NCBI GenBank assembly: GCA_021802305.1
Contig: JAKAAD010000009.1
Span: 1-17,452 of the forward strand
Length of the DNA: 17,452 nt
Direction of reading: 5' to 3'
From: a bacterium
GTDB taxonomy: Bacteria > Chlamydiota > Chlamydiia > Chlamydiales > Rhabdochlamydiaceae
In this document: piece after piece, positions 1 through 7,082 of the stretch
Layout of the letters: every line of letters begins with the position of its first letter
How positions within the stretch are numbered: the stretch's first letter is position 1
Notes under the pieces: generated by a model
The model's input: only the letters and a program-made list of their open reading frames with translations
What the model was told of the DNA's origin: nothing
Database searches by the model: none
Position numbers and translations under genes: made by a program

Positions 1-2
1 TG

Positions 3-25
3 CAGATTCTTGTGTAGAGAATCTG
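3..25 (-). terminator. Possible terminator hairpin after msrBA
   Basis: A perfect 8-bp inverted repeat (CAGATTCT and AGAATCTG, 7-nt loop) starts 3 bp past the TAA stop of the Msr fusion gene on the minus strand. The T-tract expected after an intrinsic terminator would lie outside the window, so only the stem is seen. It would close the four-gene operon. Confidence 0.4.
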
Positions 26-28
26 ATT

Positions 29-883
29 TTAAAACCTACCTATGCGCCGATGGCAGTAGGGAGCTTCGCCTGTTTTTTCATAATACTCTTGGTGCATCTC
101 TTCCGCGGGATAAAAAGGGCCTGCGGGAACTACTTCTGTAACTACTGCAAGCCCTTTTCTTTTGAGGATGCCAATGAGTTCTTCTGCGATGCGATTCTGC
201 TCTTCCGTGAGAACGAAAATGGCAGAGCGATATTGATTTCCTATATCAGGGCCTTGTCTATTTTTTTGCGTAGGATCGTGAATTTCCAAAAAAAATTGAG
301 CTAACTCTTTATAACTTACGCGTGCTGGGTCAAATTCTACTTCCACGGCCTCTGCATGACCTGTTCTACCTGTACACACATCTTCATAGGTGGGATCTAC
401 AAAATGGCCTCCAATATACCCAGATTTTGTGCGCACGACTCCTGATTGCCTCTTGAGAAGATGCTCCACTCCCCAAAAACAGCCTCCTGCAAAAAGGGCG
501 CGCTCGTATCCTTCTTTTGTATATGCAGGGACAAAGGACATGGAAAGAGAATTTACGCAATGCCGCGTATTTTTCGGAGTCAAGCGCTCGCCGGAAAAAA
601 CATGCCCCAAATGCCCATGACAATATGCACACAAAATTTCCGTACGCACGCCATCGGCATCTCTACTTCTTTCAATAGCACCTTCGATTTCTTCATCAAA
701 GCTTGGCCAGCCGCATCCGGAGGAAAATTTGTTCTTGGAAAAGTATAGCGGCAAATCGCATCGCTTGCACACGTAAACCCCTGCTGCATTCCATGTGTCG
801 AATTCTCCACTGCCGGGAGGCTCTGTCCCTTTGTCGACAATGATGCGTTCTTCTTCAGGCGAAAGTGGGTGGTATCGGTTCAA
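29..883 (-). CDS. msrBA: Bifunctional methionine sulfoxide reductase, MsrB-MsrA fusion
   Basis: Repairs both epimers of oxidised methionine (MsrB the R form, MsrA the S form), normally with thioredoxin; it is likely cytoplasmic, with no signal peptide seen. In the 284-aa product the MsrB domain comes first: zinc pairs C39/C42 and C85/C88, SGCGWPSF at 55-62, and catalytic C109 in RHCVNS. MsrA follows from about residue 128, with catalytic C135 in GCFWG. The chosen start is TTG at 883. It has AAAGGAGG six bases upstream and its TTGA overlaps the TGA stop of the preceding gene, whereas the longer ATG frame from 985 would add 34 residues unlike the family. The gene is last in a sugar-metabolism operon. 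The B-then-A order is the less common one; A-then-B is usual in, for example, Neisseria and pneumococcus. Function is very sure. Confidence 0.95.
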   Translation of the reverse strand: MNRYHPLSPEEERIIVDKGTEPPGSGEFDTWNAAGVYVCKRCDLPLYFSKNKFSSGCGWPSFDEEIEGAIERSRDADGVRTEILCAYCHGHLGHVFSGERLTPKNTRHCVNSLSMSFVPAYTKEGYERALFAGGCFWGVEHLLKRQSGVVRTKSGYIGGHFVDPTYEDVCTGRTGHAEAVEVEFDPARVSYKELAQFFLEIHDPTQKNRQGPDIGNQYRSAIFVLTEEQNRIAEELIGILKRKGLAVVTEVVPAGPFYPAEEMHQEYYEKTGEAPYCHRRIGRF

Positions 884-1992
884 GCTTGTCCTCCTTTTAG
901 TGGTGCATAAGTGCGCTCTCGTGGATAGAGCATGACTTCTGCGCGAGGTGTGCTCTCCAAAAGATCGAACAAAAAGCGTTCGCACTTTAAGACTGCTCTT
1001 TTCCCATAGGATGTATCTACTTGCTTGTGGGCAAGGTGAAAGGGCATTTTACTCTGTTTGTCTTCATACAACGACGCAATCCACGACATCTTCACACACA
1101 TAAGACCGGTATGCGCGAGAGAAAATGCCTCTTTTGCTGCATATTCAAAGTATTCGAGCACTTTCAACCGCCCTCGGTGTGACGCAAAGACGCCCATTTT
1201 TTCTTCTGCAGAAAGTCGTTCGACTCCCTTCAAAGCACAATCGAGACCTCGATTGTGTGCAAATCCTACAAAGGTAGGATCAAAAGGATCGGCGAGAGGA
1301 TTGTCGACAAAGCAGACGTTTACATGCGTGACGCCTTGCTCTTTCCATTGATGCCACAACTTTTGTTCAAAAAAGCATTCCAACGCTCCGCCATTGCCAT
1401 CAGGGCCCACGCACAATGTTCCTGGCTTTTGAAGGAACCAATTTCCCTCTCTATCTAAAAGGGGGAGCACTTCTTGAGAAAAAAAAGAGAGATTCTCTAT
1501 CCCAAAATATTGATTTTCTTCAAAGAACGCACGTGTTGCACGATCGTTGAGCGGCGATGTCATGATCGCAACCGGAAGGGATCTTCCTATTTTTTTTTCT
1601 GCAGCAATCGCTTTTTCAGCAAAGAGATGAAATAGCGTCTTGTTCTTTACTACAACTGTCATACCCTTGGGACCTGTACATCCCATGCGCGAGCCTTGTC
1701 CACCTGCAAGTAAAAGACATCCTACTTTCCCTTCTATCAGCAACGCTTCTCCTGTCATTTGATCGCGGAGATCTCCCCATTTGGCAACGCAATGATGTGG
1801 TGTGCATTCTTCAAAATTCTTAGGAGACTGTGCAAGAAGTGCACGTTGCCACGCGAGAGTCGAAGCGCCAAATCTCTCCAGTTCGTTCAAAAATGCTGAT
1901 TGCTCTTGCAATGAAAGTGCATCGATTCCCTGTGCTAGGTGGGGCTGGCCGAGTGTCGCGAGCAATGTTCGTATCTGTACATTTTTTTTCAC
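880..1992 (-). CDS. UDP-sugar pyrophosphorylase (UDPGP / UDP-GlcNAc pyrophosphorylase family)
   Basis: Probably makes UDP-GlcNAc or UDP-glucose from UTP and the sugar 1-phosphate, feeding LPS or other glycan synthesis in the cytoplasm. The 370-aa product has the nucleotide-binding signature LLLAGGQGSRMG...PKG at 93-110, a MTS..N...T..FF stretch near 144-158, GPDGNGG at 196-202 and VDNPL at 229-233. These match the eukaryotic-type UDPGP family rather than GlmU or GalU. Chlamydiae carry a member of this family (CT715 in C. trachomatis, from memory). The start is GTG at 1992, whose GTGA overlaps the TGA stop of the upstream glycosyltransferase gene, so coupling is likely; no strong SD is visible. 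The stop overlaps the TTG start of msrBA. The exact substrate (GlcNAc-1-P or Glc-1-P) cannot be decided by reading. Confidence 0.85.
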   Translation of the reverse strand: MKKNVQIRTLLATLGQPHLAQGIDALSLQEQSAFLNELERFGASTLAWQRALLAQSPKNFEECTPHHCVAKWGDLRDQMTGEALLIEGKVGCLLLAGGQGSRMGCTGPKGMTVVVKNKTLFHLFAEKAIAAEKKIGRSLPVAIMTSPLNDRATRAFFEENQYFGIENLSFFSQEVLPLLDREGNWFLQKPGTLCVGPDGNGGALECFFEQKLWHQWKEQGVTHVNVCFVDNPLADPFDPTFVGFAHNRGLDCALKGVERLSAEEKMGVFASHRGRLKVLEYFEYAAKEAFSLAHTGLMCVKMSWIASLYEDKQSKMPFHLAHKQVDTSYGKRAVLKCERFLFDLLESTPRAEVMLYPRERTYAPLKGGQA

Positions 1993-2879
1993 TGCATCAC
2001 CGCTTCGAACACCTGTACAACTTCCAACGCATTGAGGTCATTTTGCGGTGCAACAAGTGGAATATGGTGCAAAAGGGGATTGGGAGAAGTAACTTTTTGG
2101 CGCAAAATTCCATGTTCGCGATTGGCCCAAAGAGTTACGACATTGAGAGGAAAAGAGCTATCGAGATAGTAGCACATGGCTAGTACACCTCCATCGAGAG
2201 CTACAAGATGCGTACAGCGATTTTTGATCAGTGAAAGCATTTCGTACAATGTCGTTTCCCCTCGAAGATCTATGATGTTTTTCTGCGCAAATTTGTGCTC
2301 CTTGGATAACCCGAAAAGAAGCACTTGTACCTCTTCTTTTTCTAAGAGAGAAAAAAGATCCTGCCAATGTGCATTTGGCCAATTGCGCCAGAGAGCGTAT
2401 CCCGTTTCTGTGTGGACGTGCACAGCAATGGTGCGAAAACTTTTCGGAATCGAGAAACGCTCTGCCTGTACATCCCATGCAGGATCCCAACAAAGCATGG
2501 GCGTTATTTTGCCAATTTGATGTCGAAGCCATTTGGTAGGATCCGGTTTTTCCACAATCAGATCGAACGATTCTCTTGGTATCCCTAATCTTTGAAGCGT
2601 TTCGTCTACATCAACGGTGACCCACCTCTTCCACGTAGGATCAATGAACAGCGTGATTCCTGCAAGCAATCGAAATCCATCCTCGAGTTCTTGTCTTGTT
2701 ACGACACATACTTCCGCATCGGGCAAAAACTCGCGCACGCGATGTACAAGTCCATATACCCCTAAAGGAATATCTCCCAATCCGCGATTCCAACAAAGAA
2801 GCACTCGTTTTGCTTGTGCACTCCTAGCTTTTTTCAGCATGCGATCAAAAGGATTACACCAAATGTTGTTCCACAGCAT
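1989..2879 (-). CDS. Glycosyltransferase family 9-like protein (heptosyltransferase-related)
   Basis: A 296-aa soluble protein related to ADP-heptose:LPS heptosyltransferases. The N-terminal NRGLGDIPLG (31-40) matches the family's glycine-Asp acceptor-side motif. The C-terminal half has the DLRGETTLYEMLSLIK stretch followed by ALDGGVLAM, which corresponds to the usual nucleotide-sugar site (G.t.l.el..li....l.v..DsGp.H), with GG in place of SG. That makes it a divergent member, perhaps using another donor than ADP-heptose. The start is ATG at 2879, inside the end of waaF (26-nt overlap), supported by AGGAGGT five bases upstream. It ends overlapping the GTG start of the pyrophosphorylase gene. 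Family placement is fairly sure; donor and acceptor are unknown. Confidence 0.8.
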   Translation of the reverse strand: MLWNNIWCNPFDRMLKKARSAQAKRVLLCWNRGLGDIPLGVYGLVHRVREFLPDAEVCVVTRQELEDGFRLLAGITLFIDPTWKRWVTVDVDETLQRLGIPRESFDLIVEKPDPTKWLRHQIGKITPMLCWDPAWDVQAERFSIPKSFRTIAVHVHTETGYALWRNWPNAHWQDLFSLLEKEEVQVLLFGLSKEHKFAQKNIIDLRGETTLYEMLSLIKNRCTHLVALDGGVLAMCYYLDSSFPLNVVTLWANREHGILRQKVTSPNPLLHHIPLVAPQNDLNALEVVQVFEAVMQ

Positions 2880-3831
2880 GGAGCACCTCCTCTACACTAA
2901 TCTCGTTCATACATCGAAAATCAATAGGGCATGTGCGTCGAAAGCAGGGAGAACATGTAACGCGTTTATGTATCATCACACCATTTCTTCGATAGGGGCC
3001 GGTTCGTATGTCGCACGTTGAACCGAAGAGTGCAACGACAGGTACGTCCAACGCATCCGCAAGATGCATCGGTCCGCTATCATTGGTCAAAAGTAGAGAA
3101 CATTTTTGAAGAAGGCTCGCCAATTCTCTCATCGTTGTTTTTCCTGCCATATTTACGACGTGTGAAGGAAATTCTGCAACGATATTTCCGATCGTTTCTT
3201 TTGCATCCGCATTGCCAACATACAAAATCGTGCAAGAGCGCGATCGAAGCAGTTCTTCCGTTACTTTGCGAAAACGCTCTGCCGGCCAACATTTTGCAGG
3301 ACCATATGTAGCTACAGGATGTATTCCTATCACAGGCTTTGGGTATGCTCGCAGCATATCTTCCGCTCGTGCAGCTTCTTCTTTGGTCACAACCATGCGC
3401 GGCAGGGAGGAAGAATGAAAGATGCCCAGAGGCTCTAGCACTCTCTTATACGTCGTTACGAGGTGCTCGGGTTGTTTTGGCATAGAAAGCGCGTGCGTTA
3501 AAAAGAGAGTTCTTATCCCTCTTTGAAATCCAATGCGCGTCCTCACTTTTCCTCGCACAAACATCCATGTAGACGACAAAGAATTCGTCAACAAAATCCC
3601 TACGTCGCATAGAGTTTTTCTCATCTTGAACACTGCTTCTTGAGGCTGCGTAAATGACCATATTTCATCGACAAATGGGTTATTCTCAAGAAGCGTATGC
3701 AAAGGACGCTTGCAAAGAGCCATGAGTCTTGCCTTGGGAAACGTTTCTTTCAAATCCTGCAAAACGGGCGTTGCCATGATGCAATCCCCCATCCAATTAG
3801 GCATTCGAACAATGATATTTTGATAGCGCAT
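2854..3831 (-). CDS. waaF: Lipopolysaccharide heptosyltransferase II (WaaF-like)
   Basis: Transfers heptose to the inner core of LPS on the cytoplasmic face of the inner membrane, using an ADP-heptose donor. In the 325-aa protein, MPNWMGDCIMATP at 10-22 holds the catalytic-region Asp (D16). HPVATYGPAKCWP at 171-183 matches the usual PGA.YGPAKRWP with changes at P-G and R. TNDSGPMHLAD lies at 249-259, LFGST at 268-272, and a Cys-rich CSPCFRRTCP...RCM runs over 293-308, which is typical of WaaF. The start ATG gives the family N-terminus; GAGGG directly abuts it, so the SD is poorly spaced. It is the first gene of the four-gene minus-strand operon and diverges from ruvC across only 46 bp. In Chlamydiaceae the LPS lacks core heptose, so this gene points to another chlamydial family. 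Confidence 0.9.
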   Translation of the reverse strand: MRYQNIIVRMPNWMGDCIMATPVLQDLKETFPKARLMALCKRPLHTLLENNPFVDEIWSFTQPQEAVFKMRKTLCDVGILLTNSLSSTWMFVRGKVRTRIGFQRGIRTLFLTHALSMPKQPEHLVTTYKRVLEPLGIFHSSSLPRMVVTKEEAARAEDMLRAYPKPVIGIHPVATYGPAKCWPAERFRKVTEELLRSRSCTILYVGNADAKETIGNIVAEFPSHVVNMAGKTTMRELASLLQKCSLLLTNDSGPMHLADALDVPVVALFGSTCDIRTGPYRRNGVMIHKRVTCSPCFRRTCPIDFRCMNEISVEEVLHAVEQHLV

Positions 3832-3877
3832 CCCTCTAGCATAGCGCCCTTTTTCTAAATTCCGCTACACTTGCCAT

Positions 3878-4372
3878 ATGAGTAGTACTATCATCCTCGG
3901 CATTGACCCTGGACAAATCACAGGCTTCGGCGTAATTTGCGCGCAAAAATCGCAAATGATTCCCTTGGACTTTGGCTCTATTCGAACAAATCCGGCTTCT
4001 TCTCCTGCAGAAAAATACTTCACTATTTTCCTTGCCATTGAAGAGCTCATCTCTAAACACCATCCTGATGCCGTTGCCGTAGAAACGCAATTCGTCTATA
4101 AAAATGTACAGAGTGCGCTCAAATTAGGCAAAGCACAAGGAGCTGTCCTTATCGCTGCTGCAAAAAATGGTCTCCCTGTATTTGAATATCCTCCTAAGCA
4201 AATCAAGCGCGCTCTTGGAACGGGAAACGCGGACAAAAAGGAAATACAGAGACTCCTTCAGCTCGTGCTCGGTCTCTCCGAAATCCCCAAACCTGAAGAT
4301 GCAGCAGATGCCCTTGCAATAGCTCTCTGTCATGGAAATCGTTTATGTATGAATTCATTCGTGGTACGTTAA
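3878..4372 (+). CDS. ruvC: Holliday junction resolvase RuvC
   Basis: Endonuclease that cleaves Holliday junctions together with the RuvAB branch-migration complex during recombinational repair. It is 164 aa, close to the usual 170. The four acidic catalytic residues are all present: D10 in GIDPG, E69 in VAVETQF, and D141 and D144 in EDAADALAIA. The family stretch SALKLGKAQGAVLIAA follows at 79-94. The start ATG gives the expected N-terminus just before the first catalytic motif. No SD is visible, and a weak TACACT -10-like box ends seven bases before the ATG, so translation could be leaderless; this is a guess. It overlaps ruvA by 28 nt, so the two are co-expressed. The next gene upstream is divergent waaF. 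Confidence 0.96.
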   Translation: MSSTIILGIDPGQITGFGVICAQKSQMIPLDFGSIRTNPASSPAEKYFTIFLAIEELISKHHPDAVAVETQFVYKNVQSALKLGKAQGAVLIAAAKNGLPVFEYPPKQIKRALGTGNADKKEIQRLLQLVLGLSEIPKPEDAADALAIALCHGNRLCMNSFVVR

Positions 4373-4941
4373 AGGCAAGCTCCCCTACATATGTCGTCGT
4401 TGAAGCACATGGGATAGGGTATCGCTTGCATACATCCATTTCTGCCTGGACCAAACTTCCAGCGATTGGTTTCGAAGTGACTCTATTTCTTTCTTTCTAC
4501 GTGCGCGAAGATGCACATCGTTTATATGGTTTTGTAACGAAAGAAGAGCGAGACCTTTTTGAACGCTTGACCGCTCTTTCGGGCATCGGGCCTAAAACAG
4601 CACTGAGCTTGTTAGGGCACATGGAAATCGAAATTCTCGTACAAGCCATTCAACAAGAAAACGTAAGTCTTCTGTGCAAAATTCCCGGTATTGGGAAAAA
4701 GACGGCAGAGCGCCTTCTCATCGAACTCAAAGGAGATAAGAGTTTTCTTGAATCCAGTCATTTCGCTCTCTCTGATGAAATGCGCAGTCACGCAGATGCT
4801 TTGAATGCACTGATCCACCTGGGCTATCCTGCATCAGCTGCTCAAAAAGCTCTCATTACAACAGCAAAAGAGCGTCCGGAAAGTTCTCTTTCCGCACTCA
4901 TCACTTCTGCCCTTGGTCTTCTTACGCGCACAACTCATTGA
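4345..4941 (+). CDS. ruvA: Holliday junction branch-migration subunit RuvA
   Basis: DNA-junction-binding subunit that loads the RuvB motor at Holliday junctions and works with RuvC encoded just upstream. The 198-aa protein has the three standard parts: an N-terminal OB-fold domain (MYEFIRGTL to about residue 63), two helix-hairpin-helix motifs (LTALSGIGPKTALSLL at 75-90 and LCKIPGIGKKTAERLL at 110-125), and a C-terminal RuvB-binding domain from about 147 (DALNALIHLGYPASAAQKAL). The start lies inside the 3' end of ruvC, with only a weak GGAA upstream. Nothing in motifs or length is unusual. ruvB is not in the window. Confidence 0.96.
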   Translation: MYEFIRGTLKASSPTYVVVEAHGIGYRLHTSISAWTKLPAIGFEVTLFLSFYVREDAHRLYGFVTKEERDLFERLTALSGIGPKTALSLLGHMEIEILVQAIQQENVSLLCKIPGIGKKTAERLLIELKGDKSFLESSHFALSDEMRSHADALNALIHLGYPASAAQKALITTAKERPESSLSALITSALGLLTRTTH

Positions 4942-4979
4942 TTTCTTTTCACCTCCCGAGAAAACGAATCTTGGTCATT

Positions 4980-5006
4980 TTAGCACTTAAAATGTTGGTT
5001 TGCTAA
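4980..5006 (+). promoter_or_regulatory. CIRCE-like HrcA operator upstream of dnaJ
   Basis: TTAGCACTT, nine bases, then GTTTGCTAA. Against the CIRCE consensus TTAGCACTC-N9-GAGTGCTAA this matches 8 of 9 bases in the left arm and 7 of 9 in the right, with the exact 9-base spacing. The right arm overlaps the -35 box of the dnaJ promoter, where a bound HrcA repressor would block RNA polymerase. CIRCE is the known HrcA operator of groE and dnaK operons in chlamydiae and many Gram-positives. HrcA itself is not encoded here, so binding is inferred. Confidence 0.8.
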
Positions 5007-5028
5007 ATTTCACCTCCTATGATATACT
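5000..5028 (+). promoter_or_regulatory. Sigma-70-type promoter of dnaJ
   Basis: TTGCTA (5000-5005), a 17-base spacer and TATACT (5023-5028), with an extended TG one base before the -10. The predicted start of transcription, about 5034-5036, falls within a few bases of the dnaJ ATG at 5038. This would give a nearly leaderless mRNA, consistent with the missing SD. The CIRCE-like operator covers the -35. Confidence 0.75.
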
Positions 5029-5037
5029 GCATCGAAA

Positions 5038-6189
5038 ATGAGCGACTATTACAAGGTTCTAGGTGTAGCCAAGAATGCCTCCCAAGAGGAGATCAAAAAG
5101 GCTTACCGCAAAAATGCACTAAAATACCATCCTGACCGCAACCAGGGAAATAGCGAGGCAGAACGAAAATTTAAGGAAATTTCCGAAGCATATGATGTTC
5201 TGAGCGATGAAAAGAAGCGAGCTGTCTACGACCAGTACGGGGCAGAGGCTCTCCGTGGGGGCATGGGGGGTGCAGCTGGTGGTCATCCTGGCGGTTTTTC
5301 CTCGATGGAAGAAGCCCTTCGCACGTTCATGAATGCTTTTGGCAGTGATGGAGGGGGTGGTGGCATTTTCGACTCTATCTTCGGCATGGAGCAAGAAGAA
5401 GCTGGCGGCCGTCCCGGCGCTAGTAAGCGCGTGAATCTCTCGCTTTCTTTTGAAGAAGCGATGAAAGGCATAGAAAAGGACGTAGTCCTCACAAATTACA
5501 CACAGTGCGAAGATTGCCGTGGATCTGGTGCAGCGACGCCTAGTAGCATCAAAAAATGTCCGCATTGCCAGGGAACAGGCCAGTTTCATCAGACACGAGG
5601 CTTCTTCAGCATGTCAACAACGTGTGCGCAATGTGGAGGTCGTGGTCAAATCATCACAAATCATTGTCCACAATGCCGTGGAGCAGGGCGCGTAAAGAAA
5701 AAGCAACAAGTCACTATTAAAATTCCAGCAGGTGTCGATTCTGGTATGCGGCTTCGCATGGCAGGATATGGCGATGCAGGAGAAGGTGGCGCTCCTTCTG
5801 GAGATTTGTACGTATTCATTACTGTTGCATCTCACCCCGTATTTCAAAGAGAAGGCGATGATCTCATTCTGGAGCTTCCCATCAGTTTCACAGAAGCTGC
5901 TCTTGGGTGTAAAAGAGAACTTCCGACGGTTCTGGGAGAAACTTGCAGTATTGCAATTCCCCAGGGAACGCAATCAGCAAAAGTACTGCGCGTGCGCGGC
6001 AAAGGAGCTCCTAATGTGCATGGTCATGGCCGAGGCGATATGCTAGTCAAGATCGTCGTCGAAACACCTGTTGATCTCTCCTCTGAACAGCAAGAAATCC
6101 TGCGCGCCTTTGCAGCTTCCGAAAGGGATAAAAACTCTCCTAGAAAGCGCTCTTTTCTAGATAGATTCAAGACGTTCTTTACGAGCTAA
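5038..6189 (+). CDS. dnaJ: Chaperone protein DnaJ (Hsp40)
   Basis: Co-chaperone that delivers unfolded proteins to DnaK and stimulates its ATPase. It is a 383-aa type I DnaJ: J domain at 1-70 with HPD at 31-33, Gly/Phe/Met-rich linker at about 74-125, zinc-finger domain with four CxxCxGxG repeats at 157-217 (CEDCRGSG, CPHCQGTG, CAQCGGRG, CPQCRGAG), then the C-terminal substrate and dimer domains. The ATG is the family start, but no SD is present. The promoter and CIRCE-like operator directly upstream indicate heat-shock control by HrcA, and the transcript should be almost leaderless. A Fic-domain gene starts 25 bp after the stop on the same strand and is probably co-transcribed. Confidence 0.97.
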   Translation: MSDYYKVLGVAKNASQEEIKKAYRKNALKYHPDRNQGNSEAERKFKEISEAYDVLSDEKKRAVYDQYGAEALRGGMGGAAGGHPGGFSSMEEALRTFMNAFGSDGGGGGIFDSIFGMEQEEAGGRPGASKRVNLSLSFEEAMKGIEKDVVLTNYTQCEDCRGSGAATPSSIKKCPHCQGTGQFHQTRGFFSMSTTCAQCGGRGQIITNHCPQCRGAGRVKKKQQVTIKIPAGVDSGMRLRMAGYGDAGEGGAPSGDLYVFITVASHPVFQREGDDLILELPISFTEAALGCKRELPTVLGETCSIAIPQGTQSAKVLRVRGKGAPNVHGHGRGDMLVKIVVETPVDLSSEQQEILRAFAASERDKNSPRKRSFLDRFKTFFTS

Positions 6190-6214
6190 TCGCTTCTGTG
6201 TACAAAATGGGAAG

Positions 6215-7027
6215 ATGAGCTGCCTACATAAGCTTCCGCCTGCGCATCTACGTTGGGAAAAGATTCGGGAACCGCTTGCCGTTACGAGTGCACTCGTGGA
6301 AAAGTATAGCCATGCGCTCGGCCATCTTCCGAATGCAAAAAAAATGCTTTTCCCTCTCCTACTTTTCGAATCGATCTTTTCTTTGGAATCGCAAAAAATT
6401 TACGGGTCATTGCCTTCTTTGCTTCTCGAAAAAAAGAGTGCTCATCAATCCATTTGGAATTATCTCGCTGCTCTTAGATTTTGTTCTCGAGAGATCCTTA
6501 CCAAACCTCTTTCAAAACGCATGCTTTGTACTGCGCATAATCTCATTAAAACGGGAAAAAAAGGAGGAACGCTTTCTTATCGCACGAAACAAAATTGGAT
6601 TGGGCCGGAAAACTGCACAAAAGAAGAGGCTTATTTCCTCCCACCTAAGGCTCAAGAGGTGCCTCAATGGATGGAAAATCTATTGCACTATTGTAACCAA
6701 ATAGATCCCTTCCCGCTTGTTCAAATTGCAATCGCTTTTGCCCAGTTTCTCATCATTCATCCCTTCATGGATGGAAACGGAAGAGTAGCGCGGATTCTCA
6801 TTCCTCTTCTTCTCTATAAAAAAAATCTCCTTCCCTATCCACTTCTCTTTTTAAGTCGCTACTTTAAAGATCATCGCCTAACGTACTTTCGTCAACTTTT
6901 CGCCATCACAGAAAAACAACAGTGGGAGCAATGGATTCTCTTCTTTCTGAAGGGTATTGCCCGCGAGGCAAAAAGAGCAAGAGCGCTTGTGCTTCGCATG
7001 CATGCGATGCAGCCTGCCACCGATTAA
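6215..7027 (+). CDS. Fic-domain protein (probable AMP transferase)
   Basis: Fic enzymes usually transfer AMP from ATP to a Ser, Thr or Tyr hydroxyl of a target protein. The 270-aa product carries a full active-site motif, HPFMDGNGRVAR, at 182-193 with the catalytic His at 182. The upstream flap GGTLSYRTKQNWIG lies at 117-130, followed by the PP..EVP.WMENL region usual for the Fic/DOC family. An N-terminal helix with FSLES (55-59) sits where the inhibitory motif [ST]xxxE[GN] would be. The Glu is kept, but the flanking Ser/Thr and Gly/Asn are not, so auto-inhibition may be weakened. The start ATG has GGGAAG directly abutting it, too close for a good SD. The gene is 25 bp downstream of dnaJ and likely shares its heat-shock promoter. 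The target is unknown; no secretion signal is obvious. Confidence 0.88.
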   Translation: MSCLHKLPPAHLRWEKIREPLAVTSALVEKYSHALGHLPNAKKMLFPLLLFESIFSLESQKIYGSLPSLLLEKKSAHQSIWNYLAALRFCSREILTKPLSKRMLCTAHNLIKTGKKGGTLSYRTKQNWIGPENCTKEEAYFLPPKAQEVPQWMENLLHYCNQIDPFPLVQIAIAFAQFLIIHPFMDGNGRVARILIPLLLYKKNLLPYPLLFLSRYFKDHRLTYFRQLFAITEKQQWEQWILFFLKGIAREAKRARALVLRMHAMQPATD

Positions 7028-7063
7028 AAAAAATCCCTTACCTAGGAATCCTAAGCAAGGGAT
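7026..7063 (-). terminator. Rho-independent terminator of the hctB-like gene
   Basis: On the minus strand, 20 bp after the histone-like gene's stop, a hairpin with a 7-bp outer stem (ATCCCTT/AAGGGAT, 7033-7039 with 7057-7063) and an inner TAGG/CCTA stem with AAT loop is followed by a run of eight T. The run overlaps the TAA stop of the convergent fic gene. No T-run follows on the plus strand, so it acts mainly for the minus-strand gene. Confidence 0.8.
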
Positions 7064-7082
7064 ACATGCACAGCATGCAACC

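Noticed and set aside
29..985. Longer Msr ORF starting at an ATG at 985
   Set aside because: The extra 34 residues overlap the pyrophosphorylase gene and resemble no Msr; TTG at 883 has a strong SD and the TTGA overlap.
4839..4961. Minus-strand 34-codon ORF with a good SD (GGGAGGTGA) starting near 4940, antisense to ruvA
   Set aside because: Short, Cys/Ser/Lys-rich shadow of ruvA with no promoter seen; the SD-like match is probably chance.
5119..5589. 156-codon minus-strand ORF inside dnaJ
   Set aside because: Lies entirely antisense to the well-defined dnaJ and has no family features.
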